From assembly GCA_019843655.1 (NCBI GenBank), contig JACDQD010000103.1, positions 3,596,001-3,660,000 of the forward strand: a stretch of 64,000 nt of DNA. The letters are read 5' to 3'. Positions 49,261 to 60,624 of the stretch are shown here, in pieces. The stretch's first letter is position 1. Every line of letters begins with the position of its first letter. Below the pieces are notes generated by a model. It saw only the letters and a program-made list of their open reading frames with translations. It was not told the origin of the DNA and searched no databases. The DNA is from Lethocerus indicus. Its lineage: Eukaryota; Arthropoda; Insecta; Hemiptera; Belostomatidae. The position numbers and the translations under genes were made by a program.

Positions 49261-52200
49261 GTAACTATATTATAATTAATATTATAGGAATTATTTTTTA
49301 TATTTACATACGTGTTAAGATGTATTCTGAACGACAGGGAAGGTTTAGAATATGACGCATTCCCCACTCGATCCCGGCCCCCCAACCATGACTAATTTGT
49401 GCTATCACCGGGATCTCGAGACACCTAAGAATTTCGGCCGCTTATGAAATATCCTGTCAGCGTATCAACTGCCAACGACGTAGTGACGCTTCATGATAAT
49501 AACAGTAGTGAGGCGCGAATGTCCCCTCCGGATTACTGGAATACGACTCGTAGGTTGAAGGTAAATGGGCGATAAAATATGTCCATTTAGCTTTCTCTTC
49601 TAGCATCGTCAGAAAATGTTCACCTCCTTTATAAAAAATAAATTAATTGAAATAAAGATATTGAAAACTTTATTTGTTTAAATAAATTTAGTTTTGATTT
49701 GCACATTCAACAATATTTCCCCAATTCAATAAATAGTATTTAAAATATGGTAGTCCCGTATTGGTCGATTTAATACTTCAAGAAAAGTAGGATGCGCGGG
49801 TGCTTATTATTAGGGTAGAGCCCTTGACGTGTGATCTATGCCAGCTATTGTGTCTATTAAGACTGGCTGGAGCCCGCAGAGCACTCCGAGGCAGCGGGGT
49901 CAAACGAAACCCTTTCGCCCCGACGGGAACGTCGCCTTCCAAAAAGCTTTAAGTGGTTGGGGCAAAAAGACGGATAAAACCGGGCGGAGACAAGCGGTTG
50001 GTGGCGGCGGGGGCGGGCAGGCACATGGCGTGTGGGACAACCGGCCGCCTTCATTTCACCGTTTCCACTGTAGCTGGGCGGGGGGCTGTCGCTTCCTTAA
50101 ACCGGTCCCGGACACGGGGCCCCGGACGACGACACAAAAAAGGACGGACCCTGAAAGCTTGCCTGTTGCTCCGATCAATCAGCGGCCCACTTCTGGGCTG
50201 AAAGCCCGCTACTCACTCGTTACTGGGCTCCTTGGGACACGTCCGAACCTTCCCCAGAGTTAAACTTGTCTCCGACTCATATTGCGTATATGTCAGTCAG
50301 AACACTTCAAGTATCGACTTTCTGCAAATCACTATTGTCCGAATGAGATCAGGCAGTACCTACGAGTATTGAACCAATAGATAAATACAAAGTAACACCG
50401 AAAGCACATTATAAGGGATGATCATGTTAATTATCTAACTTATAATGTAATACGAACTTATTTATTTCTCGCTTCTTCCGTTTTCAGTTACGTTTCAGCT
50501 GGATGATAAATTAACCAGACTTCGGTAAAAGTCCGGATCCAATCATCTCCCGCGGAACGATTTGTTACGTAATCATTGAAAAGCGAATATCGACAACGAA
50601 CAATCATAGTGACAGGAGCCAGTCAATAGGGGCCCGCTGCAGTAATAGCCCGCGACCCCGCCCCCGCCACGGCCAAACTATCCATTAGTCAGTGTGATTC
50701 ATGCCGAAAGTCAACGTCAAGATGAAATATGTTTATTATAAATTTACATTTCCCCCGTCCCCAGCGCTCTGGCCGTTAATGATTAATATTGGACGGGGCG
50801 GATGCGCTCGGTCCGTCACGAACGAGGGCGCGACCGCGGCTTGATGGCCCGGAAAGAGGAAATACTTCCAAGGGATATTCCCGTACCGATCGCTTCATTA
50901 ATATCCTTCGAATTTTGAGAAAGATTCCAGAGAGATAATTGACAAAGTCAACTACAGAAGACTCTGTAATACTACTGAAACACTGTAATAATAAACGGCA
51001 CTAAAGTCCTACACCGCGAATAAGGAAATATTATTTAAAGTGTATGTTTTCCGGATGCCCAATCCACAAACGACAAACGCAGGTTCCTCACTAATTTACA
51101 GTACAGAAAGATACCGAATTGAAGTAAATAACTACAGGTATTCGAAGCGTCGTACAATAACGGCACATTCTGATTAGGGACAGTGAATTACTGGGGTGAA
51201 AGTGGTGCCTTTAATAAGGCCACCTATTTAACAGCGGGACGGCCGCGAATTTATACGTGCTTAACCCCGGTTATAAATTGGGAACAATAAGTTGGGAAAA
51301 ATATATCCTCATTAAGGGGTCGGCAGGGGAGGGGGAGGGAAGAATCTCGTTCCAGTTGTTGGCGGTCGGGGGCAGTTTTTAACTTACCTAATGACCGGGG
51401 CAAGTTGCTCGCCCCCTTTATTGAGTTATACGGCCCGAACCCGCCGACCGGCCAGTTGTAAACTCCCACTGCTTTATGTCTTCATATTCTTCGGGGAGCC
51501 ATTAGGCGGTAGAAAAATAATTGAAAATGGTTCCTGCCCCGGAAAACGAGTCCCAGTATGGACGTCAACTGGAGCACAACTTACTGTGGACACGGATTTA
51601 ATTAAGCGATAGGGCCGGCGCACAGATATGGTATTGAAAGACAACTTTCGTATCGGTTTTCCATTCCTTTCAGTTATATTCCTGTATTTTAATATTTTAT
51701 TTTTGGTTATGGAAACTTATTCGATAATAGTACGTAATAACGCAATTACTACGTCCTCGATTAAGTGTTAAATAAAATGCCAAGCGATACTAAGGATAAG
51801 GATGTAAAAAACAAACATAAACAATTTATGTGGGTTATATTTGGCAATAATATGAGCAAATTTATTTAGATGGAAATAATTTTGTCAGGGCCAATCCCAA
51901 TAACGGGCAAGTTGATAGAGAATTGAATAACACGAAAACTTTTTTATTCGAATAAGCTATCGGTTTATGGGAGAAATCGCCCGGTCCCCGGATAAATAGG
52001 ATGACTGCGCAAACGGTAGGTAAAAGGCTTGGGACAAACACCTGGATACGGGGGGGGGGGGAAGCTGTAGCTGTATAAGTCTGGAGGAGGAGAGCGTGTC
52101 AACCAACAGTGGGCTGGGGCTCTAATGGGGCGGCGGTCCCACTTAGGAGTCCGCTGCCGGCGCGCACTTCATTAGTCCCCCCGGGGCCCTCCTCCTTTCA

Positions 52201-52530
52201 CTAACCAACCGCCCGCACCTGTATAAACTGTCTTTCGTCTCCACGACGGTTTGGCTTACTCTCGACAATGGGGTTGACCCCGTTTAAAGAGTGGTTTGGA
52301 ATAATTTTCCCTGCCCGAAGCGAAGGCCGATTGTTCTCCGGTAATGGGGTCTCCCACTGCCTCCCTCCCGCCCTTACCGACCGGAGATTGTCCTGAGTCC
52401 ATTAGCGAAAAACAATAGGGGGCAATACAATTGCTGTATAATTTTAATAGTTACGCAATATTTAAATTAAAAGAAATGCCTTGTTATTTATCCAAAATTA
52501 CATCGAGCAATTTTCTGCCACTGGATTTCT
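49261..52530. other. Non-genic stretch with GC-rich blocks
   Basis: GC-rich blocks lie at about 49820-50260, 50620-50870, 51220-51620 and 52000-52400. The last includes 12 consecutive G (52050-52061). The 141-codon plus frame at 49838-50263 lies wholly in a GC-rich block, overlaps other open frames and has no recognisable domain. It is not called as a gene. Confidence 0.5.
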
Positions 52531-52531
52531 A

Positions 52532-52550
52532 TACGGGGTGTCCCAAAAGT
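52532..52550. mobile_element. Possible mariner-type terminal repeat fragment
   Basis: TACGGGGTGTCCCAAAAGT begins with a TA dinucleotide and resembles terminal inverted repeats of some insect mariner elements (GGGTGTCCCAAAAGT style). No inverted partner and no transposase fragment were found in the following several hundred bases. If real, it is a relic or a solo end. The comparison is from memory. Confidence 0.3.
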
Positions 52551-54143
52551 AAACGTCAATGTTTAGATCAACGTAAAACACCGATTAACCAACCACAACA
52601 GTTATGGAAAAAATCGGGTTGTAATATTTTTTTCAAAAACCTGCCTTTATTGCACCTCAATACGCAATTAATCAAATTGTGGTCAAACTAATAAAGCATG
52701 AGTGTAGAATCATTTCTTCGTTAAACGCCTGGACTCAGCTCTCTGGAGCCGTTGTGTCATTGCCTGCACTATAGGATAGCGTTATCGGATTGTTCAGTTT
52801 TGAGGAGTAACGTGATGTTAATTTGATAATTTTTTTTCACTTTGAAATTCCAGGAATGGTGGTTAAAATTAAAACGAGGTCAATTTCTATAATTCTGATT
52901 TGATTACATTCAACTAAATCTCTTTTCGTTGACTCAATAAAGCCATCGATTATTATATACGATAATTAACTTTTCCCGATTTTTCCTTCTTTTCTGATGC
53001 CCTTATTCCAAAAACGCATTACCGTTTTGTCCGGCGATTAATATTTATTAATCAATTTAGTGGCTGGAGCCGGTCGTTGGTAGCTGTGGGAGGGGGGGGG
53101 CGAATGTACCGATAAAGCCCGAGCGTTCATAGGCCTCTGCGAGCATAATGAAGCTTTATCTGGTCATATTAGTAACAAACTACACGGAAGGGAGCCCGAC
53201 AGGCTCGTAATTAATGGGCGGCCCCGCGGTGTAACTAAGGGCCAGATAATGATGCGCCCTACCCCGCCCCAGGCCTCACATTCACCTAGTGCTGTTCCCT
53301 CCTTCCAAAGAGGTGCGGCGGTAGGGGGGGGGTCGCAGGTGTACAATCTGTACTTAATTAATAATTGTACACTCCATATTTACGCCGGCGGGCTGCGAAA
53401 GACCTTACCCTATTCAATCTTGGTTGGGGTAAGATGATTGGCATCATTATCGAATTTACTTCAGTGTATTTCTCAAGGTTCTAATCAACTCATAGTCGAT
53501 TAAAAGTATGTATTTATTGTCCTTGTTACCCAGATAAAATTAGAATCCGGATTCTTCTATTATTTCTTCTTATGAATGAAGTATTTTCAGGCTACCATCG
53601 TATTGTCCATAATTGCTAATTATAATACCACTTTCCCGGGTTATCACAACATAGAGACATTTATTTTAGTGTTATCACATTTTGGTGGTTTTGATACGAT
53701 CGTTGATCCATGGTTTATTTCTTTCATTCAAAATGTATGTGGTTTCTGTACAATACCAGTCGCATTCCTTTACCGAGTAGGAAAACAGGTGGGATACAGG
53801 AAAATATCATGCACAGACCATGTTTGCTCGTTAACCCGTCTCCCTAGCACGTCCACGCCGCCGCTCCTCCTCTAAACCAATCCCGTTTCGGTTTACTCAA
53901 CTGATAACGTTTCGCGCGGACGTCCGTAAAAAAATGCGACACGGTAAATACAAGTAGCGTGGGCGAAAAAGTGCGGATGAGAGCCATGGATTTGGTCAAA
54001 ACGGACGGAATATCTGAATACGAAATACGATTTTCATCGCCAGGTGGCGAGATAGGGAGCTGGGATTTTCACAGCTAGGTGGAGTCACGTGGACGGTCTT
54101 GTTATCCTGTCTGAGTTCACCCGCCAAAGAAGTATTAAGAATA
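52551..54143. other. Non-genic stretch
   Basis: AT-rich to about 53040. GC-richer at 53040-53410 (including 9 G at 53092-53100) and at 53800-54120, where TCGCC-AGGT-GGCGA forms a small hairpin. No gene is recognised. Confidence 0.5.
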
Positions 54144-54249
54144 AATTAAGGTGGATTAAGGGGAGTAATGTGGATTAAAGGGAGTGGATTGATTTAGGTG
54201 GTTAAGATAGATTAATGTGGATTAAGGTGGATTAATGTGGATTATAATA
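54144..54249 (+). repeat. GGTGGATTAA-type minisatellite, copy B
   Basis: About nine imperfect units of TGGATTAAGG / TGTGGATTAA / GGTGGATTAA over about 105 bp. It has the same family sequence as 43898-43939 but in the opposite orientation, about 10.2 kb away. Confidence 0.8.
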
Positions 54250-54285
54250 AGGAAGTTTATAGTTGTCCTGGGGAGTATTGTAAAT

Positions 54286-54340
54286 ACTCTCAAGCTTGAG
54301 AGTGTAGGAGAACGTTTACCTCCTAACTTAATGTTAAGTT
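54286..54340. repeat. Two perfect palindromes next to minisatellite copy B
   Basis: ACTCTCAAG with its exact complement CTTGAGAGT (54286-54303, 18 bp). Twenty-one bases later AACTTAA-TG-TTAAGTT (54325-54340) pairs perfectly in its 7-bp arms. Both lie within 100 bp of the minisatellite at 54144-54249. Confidence 0.75.
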
Positions 54341-57300
54341 AAATTTTCGAAAGCCTTCTAAAGGGATTCTGAAAATTGTTTTTATTTTAATAATTTTACT
54401 AGAAATTTGATATAACTTATTGGGATATAACACAATATTCGGATTGTGCGTAAATGTGTGAATAGAGGTGTTCTGTAGGGTGATAATGGAGCGCATCGGT
54501 TTTATTCAGATCTCAGCTTGCACATGAAACGTCGTCAGTACGACACGAAATATTTTCGGTATCATTCAGAAGAATCAGCAGGGTTTTGTTGGACCCCCCG
54601 GCCCCGTTGCACACTGTTATTCTAGTGTTACAGTCAGAGTGGAATAAAGGCGCGTAGTTCCGTAAGGGGGCGCAACAACTGGCCGGTGATCTTATCCAGC
54701 GCGCCCGGGATTTTACGGGCGCCCCGTCCCAGGTGCGCCACCTAATGAAGAGCTAAGGTAGTGTTACATCAGGGGCTCTAATACCCACCGACCCTCCTCT
54801 TAAATTCTTATTGTGGGCTGCACCCACAACAACCCGGCACAAAGGTTGCCAGGGGCTTTCAAGAAATGGCACGGTACACCGCGACCGTGTAAAGAAGCAA
54901 CGTGTGACGGGGTCGGGACAAGGGCTGCCATTTAAGAATTCGAACGGCATTCAGCGCTTATCTTAAGTTCTTCGCCAGCATGAAATTTCCAGGTAGATCC
55001 CATTACATTTCAAAATCCATAAAAGAAATTGGTGTATCCGACATGTTTTTTTTTTAATTCTGTCCACAATACAATATTTTCAACGGCACAACTTATTCCT
55101 TTTTAAAATTTAACATTTTTGAAATAAACTAATTTGTTAGGTTTAATTAAATAAAATTACTCATAAGGTGGCATGAATCTCGTAGTCAGTTACAACGCTT
55201 CCTTATTTAAATGTACTTAACATAGCTTAACAGTCACACTTGTGACATGTATATAAGTAACACTAGGTATATTGTTGTTATTGTATATTTACGCTAGCCA
55301 CTCGAGAACGTAATCCTTAGTGTTCAAATCAATATCTGACCCATTTCTATTTTCACTTGCGAACGTCATTGTTTCCACGTGGTTCTAAAGACCAATCGAC
55401 TGTACTGCAAAATTATGAATGCGAGATTTTCCTAATTTGAAACAGGTACGAAAAGTGGATTTTCGCGGTGAATCATTTTGCCGGTGTGCAATCACTTTTA
55501 TCAAAGGGTTCTGGTTCCTGGCGGCGTGTACACAGGTGGGGGGTGCGCTCCCTTTGGCGCGCCCGTAGCGGCGGCACCGCTGTTTGTTTGCATAATAAAT
55601 CAGCTCCCCCTTTCATTCCTCTCTACCAACATTTAACAAATTAGACCCCACCTCTCAATACTCGGTTCCGGAGGAGAAAAATTAAATAAATATAACCCGT
55701 CCTCTAATAACAAAGCGACGCTAGCTCTTCGAGCGTGTTGAATCAATTTGTAAAAGTCGGCTCGGTCATTAGCCCCCATAAAACCGATCGTAGTCGGCGT
55801 TTTATATTTCCAATAATTTAAATAACCGAAACGGGCCGAATTTGCATATTCGGGGAAAAATAACTTTAAAAAAACAGGAGGATATCTTTTTGATGCCGAG
55901 TTGGCGGCAATTAAATAAGCCGGCCGAGTCCGGCGATTAACGAAATTACAGCTTTCCGGATTTCACGGGGTTGTTGTTTAGGCTCGGACCTCCGTTTATT
56001 AAAAGATGTAAATATTTATCCCCGTGTACATACATTTATCTTTCCGGGGGAGTTTCGGGGAATTTTCATTTTGGATTTGACACGCCGGTTGGCAACAATC
56101 TGCGAACGATATTAATTATAAAAATATATTGAGTTCGAGAGACGGCTTGAATTACAGAGATGAATCAGTGGTTTTATGAGTCAACAGCGTTTATCCAGAG
56201 GTTGAACGTTTGCCCAATAATATATGTATAACTCAAAATGTTCTGAATACCGAACTTATAAGCATTGTACTATTGTTTCTTCAGCCGTCATATTGCTTAG
56301 TAATTTTAAGTGTTAGCTTCACTGTATTTTTCTCTCTCCCTTCAGTGTATCTTATTCGCGTTTAAATAATTCTCTTTACGAACTTGCACAGTAAAATGTT
56401 CAATATACATTTTAACCGCTAGAAAGATAAGTGGAGTAGCTACGAATCTCAATAAAATAAACATTCAACTAATAATAAATTGAAGAAAGCGTTCAATATT
56501 TGTATCGAAAGTTCACATTGTGAGTTCCAATTACGTCTATCCGTGTAGCGTACATTATAAGATATGAGTTCCACTAAAAGGGAAGCTCGGTCGGCCCCAT
56601 TATCCTCCAGGAATTGAACGCTCGGATCGTTTCTATTTGCCTCGTTACTGGAGAAATCGTGTCGCCAAATCGACGAATTAAGTTCGCCTGCAAATCGAGG
56701 CCGCTGCACTCCCTTCGGAAAGCCTGGAAACGCTGCGGCTCCCGTCCCGCGGCTGAATAATGAGATCACGAGTCCCTCCCTCCCTGTAGATACCTCTGAG
56801 GCGCCGCGGCGAACGGCCTCTCATATTTGTTCGCCCAACGTTTATTACATGCACTTGTCGGGCCGGGGGGCGGAATTTCCCCCCTTCAGCCCACGACAAA
56901 GAACGATTGGAAAATTGTTTCGTGCTCCGGCTAAAACGTGAAACCCGCGGCCGGACCGTTTACCTTTCACGACCGAGGATCCCACACGGAACACGCCTGC
57001 GGACGTTTCAGATGTTGTTGCGCCCCCAACAACTCTGGCCAGTGCAAATGCCGAAGTGTCCATGCACGTACAGATTGTACAGTTTTATTCGTTCTCTCGA
57101 TTTCCAACGCAGTTCCGAAACGAAGTTCAGGTACCCCACAAACGTGTATCAATAATCAATCTAAAACTATCCTAGTTATTCGGATCAACTGTACTCATTA
57201 TTAAGTAATCGAAATGAATATTTTCCAGAATGCGTGAATATTAATCTAATAATGTTAGAAATAGGTCAGTGCGACATGGCTTATTATTTACGTACACATT

Positions 57301-60245
57301 GAAAAATATTCCGCATTATCCTATATGAGCCAGTTTCAACTAACATTAATTTTTCGTTTGTAAGGTGGTTTGCGAATATCACCGTTCCTGCGATCTTCAC
57401 GTATGCTGATCGCCGAAGGAATATTCAGTCCGCATTTTTTGATACGATGATGCGAAAAGTTAGCTAGTGGAGACAGAAAATCGCAAGACTAATCGTATTA
57501 TCCTTCTGGCTACGAGTTTAGAATCCGTTTACTCAATGCTCAATTTCGAATCCAATAAATGACCCGAGTGGACATTTACATCGGAAAACGTTGTACAATT
57601 GAAATAACTGGTATAAAAATGTTTAGGACCCGCGTTTCCTATAAATATTTCATTCGCTGTTATTTTTTTTTCCTTCCAGCCGCCACCGTCAAAGGGCTGC
57701 CGGTGGGAAAAGGCGGAGAAAAAAACGTGTAAACGCGCCTCCCCAAAGGGCAAATGTAAAGGAAAAGGGGCCAAGATATATGCCCGTCCTCTCTCCAGCC
57801 AGTCCCTCTATCCCTTTCTTTTTGTGTTCTATTTTTTTTTGTTTTTTATTTTTTTAAGGAGGGCCGAATTTCAAACGGGGTGCCGATGGCCCCCACAGGG
57901 CGGGTATGATATAATGCTCGTCGCAACGTTGAAAAACCGCGCTCTTCGGGGCCACGAAAAAGAAATAAGACGGATGCTCTGTCGTAATTGGGTGTACTTA
58001 TTTGTAACAATAATACCGTCACATAAATCCCGACCGTTATGAGGTGTTCCCCCCTTTCGTTTACTCTTTCTTTCGAGATGTTCTAGTAGCACATGCCCCA
58101 AGACTGGAAAAAATCACTTGTCTGTACAATCTATATATCCATAATAACAAATTTCGTCTCAAGTAATGCTACATTATCGTGTCGGAATATCTTAAGGGTT
58201 TTTAGTGCATGTCTGTGAATGTCAATCGTATCCTTCTGAAGTATTGTATATTTGTGCTGTTAATCGATTTCGTTTTGCATTATCATTACATCCGATGAAT
58301 AGAAAGGTTTACTTTTACAAAAAGAACCTTTAAGAGGGACTGTAAATTAATGCTTTCTAGTGGGATGTTCATTGAACAAAAAATACACAAAACATTCCAA
58401 CACACAAATTACGCTAATTTAAAAATCAGGTATGACTGATATTAATGATATTGCATATTATTAAATAAAAAGTGTAAAGTGTGCCAGTTGAGAAATTGTT
58501 CGAGTTTTTAATCATTATTATCATTATGAATAATATTTCAAGATTAATTTTTTGATCGCCTATTAATTTTGTCGAACTCATTATTTATTTTAACCAAAGT
58601 AATTTACATAGTAAATTTCCAACTGTAAACAATTTGGCTGGATGATGTCTCCGTTCGACGTTGCATTCGGAAAAAAAGAATAAATAAATGCAAATTGCTT
58701 CATTATTTCGGACATCCCAGAATTGACCTCTTCCTATGGCCATTGTAATCAAGGGGAAATTAAGCTATTAAAAATCAACCAATATATTAATCAGATAAGT
58801 GGACAAAATTGCCCATCGAAATAGGATATTCCGCTTTTTATATTTCCTTTTTCAGGCAGAAAATTGGAGTCTAATTCGACAAAAAGAAAGTTCAGTTGAG
58901 AAGACGCTTAATTATTTTTGCACAGATTGAGTTATTATAGCGATAAATAATAAACGGATGCTTCAAGTATCATATAGAACTTTAGATACGAGGAATAAAA
59001 AATAGTAAACTTACTCCAATAACATTTAATATGTAACATCCGGGACAAAATTTCCCGAATGAGTAGTTGATCTGATCACTTTATCTCATTTCCGAGCGAA
59101 TCACTTTTGTCCCTGTCCCAATATATATGTTATAATTATATAAACGCTAAAACATGCGAGGATAATTTCGAAACGAATCAGTCGCTACACTATTCCCAGT
59201 GCAGGTTCAGAAATTCTCGCGGTTGCTGTAGAACAGGACAGGGGTAAATTGAATCGCAAATGGAGACGAGAGCGGAGGCTCGGGGACGCAATTTGTCGAG
59301 GAATGGATGCCGAAACCCGAGAGAGGGCAGTTATGAAACAATGGCCTGCCTCCCCCTCGGCCCGGAGTGGTCCGAGGGAAGCTTTCCGGGGAGCCGTAAA
59401 ACGATTTAAAACCCGACTCTTCTTCGGCAACGAGACAGCACCGAGACCATTATAACCCCGGTTGTTATCCACCACTAGAACAGTCGGTAAATGACAATGA
59501 ACCGCTCCCGAGCCTCCGCTACGGCGCCTCCCTTCGGTTTCTTTCAATTCCTGGAAAGCTCAGATTATTATACGCCTCGTTCCCAGTCTAAAATACCAGT
59601 TTCGAGAACAGCGAGGCCTTGAAATATCATCATTCTGGCCTGTGGATTTGGACTGCGGAATTTTCGCGTTAGAGGTACTGCATCGTTCCTTGTTCGGATT
59701 GGCGGTAGTGAAACATCAAATGAAAAACTGTCGATGTTGAGAAACTGATGAAAAAGCCCCGGCCCTCGAATGAAGTGTCTTCGGCCTCCTCTCGTGCGCC
59801 AATCGACTTCTTCACGGTTCCGGGTCTATTGTCGGCCGGACAATGGCCCCCTACCTGAGCTCCCCCCACCAAAGGGGCTCTGCCGATTTCGCATCGGTAA
59901 CGAGAAAAAAATCGACGGAGTGGATAGGCCCTTGCAATAACAATAGGGGCCTTTGGGGCCGTCGGGGGGACAGAGCGTCTCTATCTGCTTTCTGCCCGTG
60001 TCCACCAGCTGGCCTAAACGGTAGATAGCCTGCAGAAAAGAACTTTACCCTATTTATGTACGACGCCGGAGCGTTTCAGATCTTCTGACCCGATACCTCT
60101 CCGGACGTTAGAACGACTCACCATACAGTGGACATTACTGAAAGGTCAGTTTTCATCACTGTCGTGCGTAACGCTTCAGTTGAAAACAAATATCTGCCTT
60201 GCTCAAGAAATAGGTTCTGTTCACTGAAATTAATATGCACACATA
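54341..60245. other. Non-genic stretch with GC-rich blocks and two octamers
   Basis: GC-rich blocks lie at about 54560-54960, 55500-56110, 56570-57060, 57670-58040 and 59210-60060. ATTTGCATATT (55840-55850), the extended octamer read on the minus strand, lies in the second, and ATGCAAAT is at 58688-58695 in AT-rich DNA. Overlapping frames on both strands up to 120 codons (59185-59547) match no family. Confidence 0.5.
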
Positions 60246-60311
60246 GGTGGCCCTGACAAGGGCCGGTGGTCGCCCTAACGAGGGCCGCTGGTTGCTCTGA
60301 CGTTGGGTGGG
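60246..60311. repeat. Three 22-bp tandem units forming stem-loops
   Basis: Units start at 60246, 60268 and 60290 (GGTGG..., GGTCG..., GGTTG...). Unit 1 holds GGCCCT-GACA-AGGGCC (60249-60264), a perfect 6-bp stem with a 4-nt loop. Unit 2 has GCCCT-AACG-AGGGC, a 5-bp stem. Unit 3 is degenerate. A related pair of units is at 60585-60624. Confidence 0.75.
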
Positions 60312-60584
60312 GGTTCAATATGGCATTATGTGACATCGAAATTAATAAAATATTTAACAATCTTGCTCCACAGTTTGGTAGGCTAATTGTCAAGTGTCTT
60401 TGCCTAAGTAAACCCATAATAGTTCGAGCCCAGACGGGTTTACTTCTTGAAAAGGGAACGTAGCCAATCGTGCTAATAAACTGATTGCCAAAGGACTGAT
60501 GTGTTTCCTCTTCTCCACTGGCTGACCATATAATATAACCCATTATATAATAATAAATTCAACAGAAAACTCCCGATGGGTCGT

Positions 60585-60624
60585 GGTGGCCCTGATGAGG
60601 GCCGGCGTGGCGCTGACGATGTGG
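60585..60624. repeat. Related copies of the GGTGGCCCTGA repeat
   Basis: GGTGGCCCTGATGAGGGCC contains GGCCCT-GATG-AGGGCC, again a 6-bp stem with a 4-nt loop, followed by a decayed unit GTGGCGCTGACGATG. It is separated from the 60246-60311 array by about 270 bp of ordinary AT-rich DNA. Confidence 0.7.

Noticed and set aside
49838..50263. 141-codon plus-strand frame
   Set aside because: Arg/Gly/Pro-rich composition typical of a chance ORF in CpG-rich DNA. Overlapping frames on both strands are also open.
54286..54362. Helitron 3' end
   Set aside because: Hairpin present and a CTAA about 13 nt after the second palindrome, but no following T, no 5' TC end and no family evidence.
60246..60311. 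Functional histone 3' processing site
   Set aside because: No histone coding sequence nearby, loops differ from the usual U-rich loop, and no purine-rich downstream element on either strand. Kept only as a resemblance.
60118..60543. 141-codon minus-strand frame across the 22-bp repeats
   Set aside because: No domain, and it runs through a tandem repeat and a non-coding-looking AT-rich segment.
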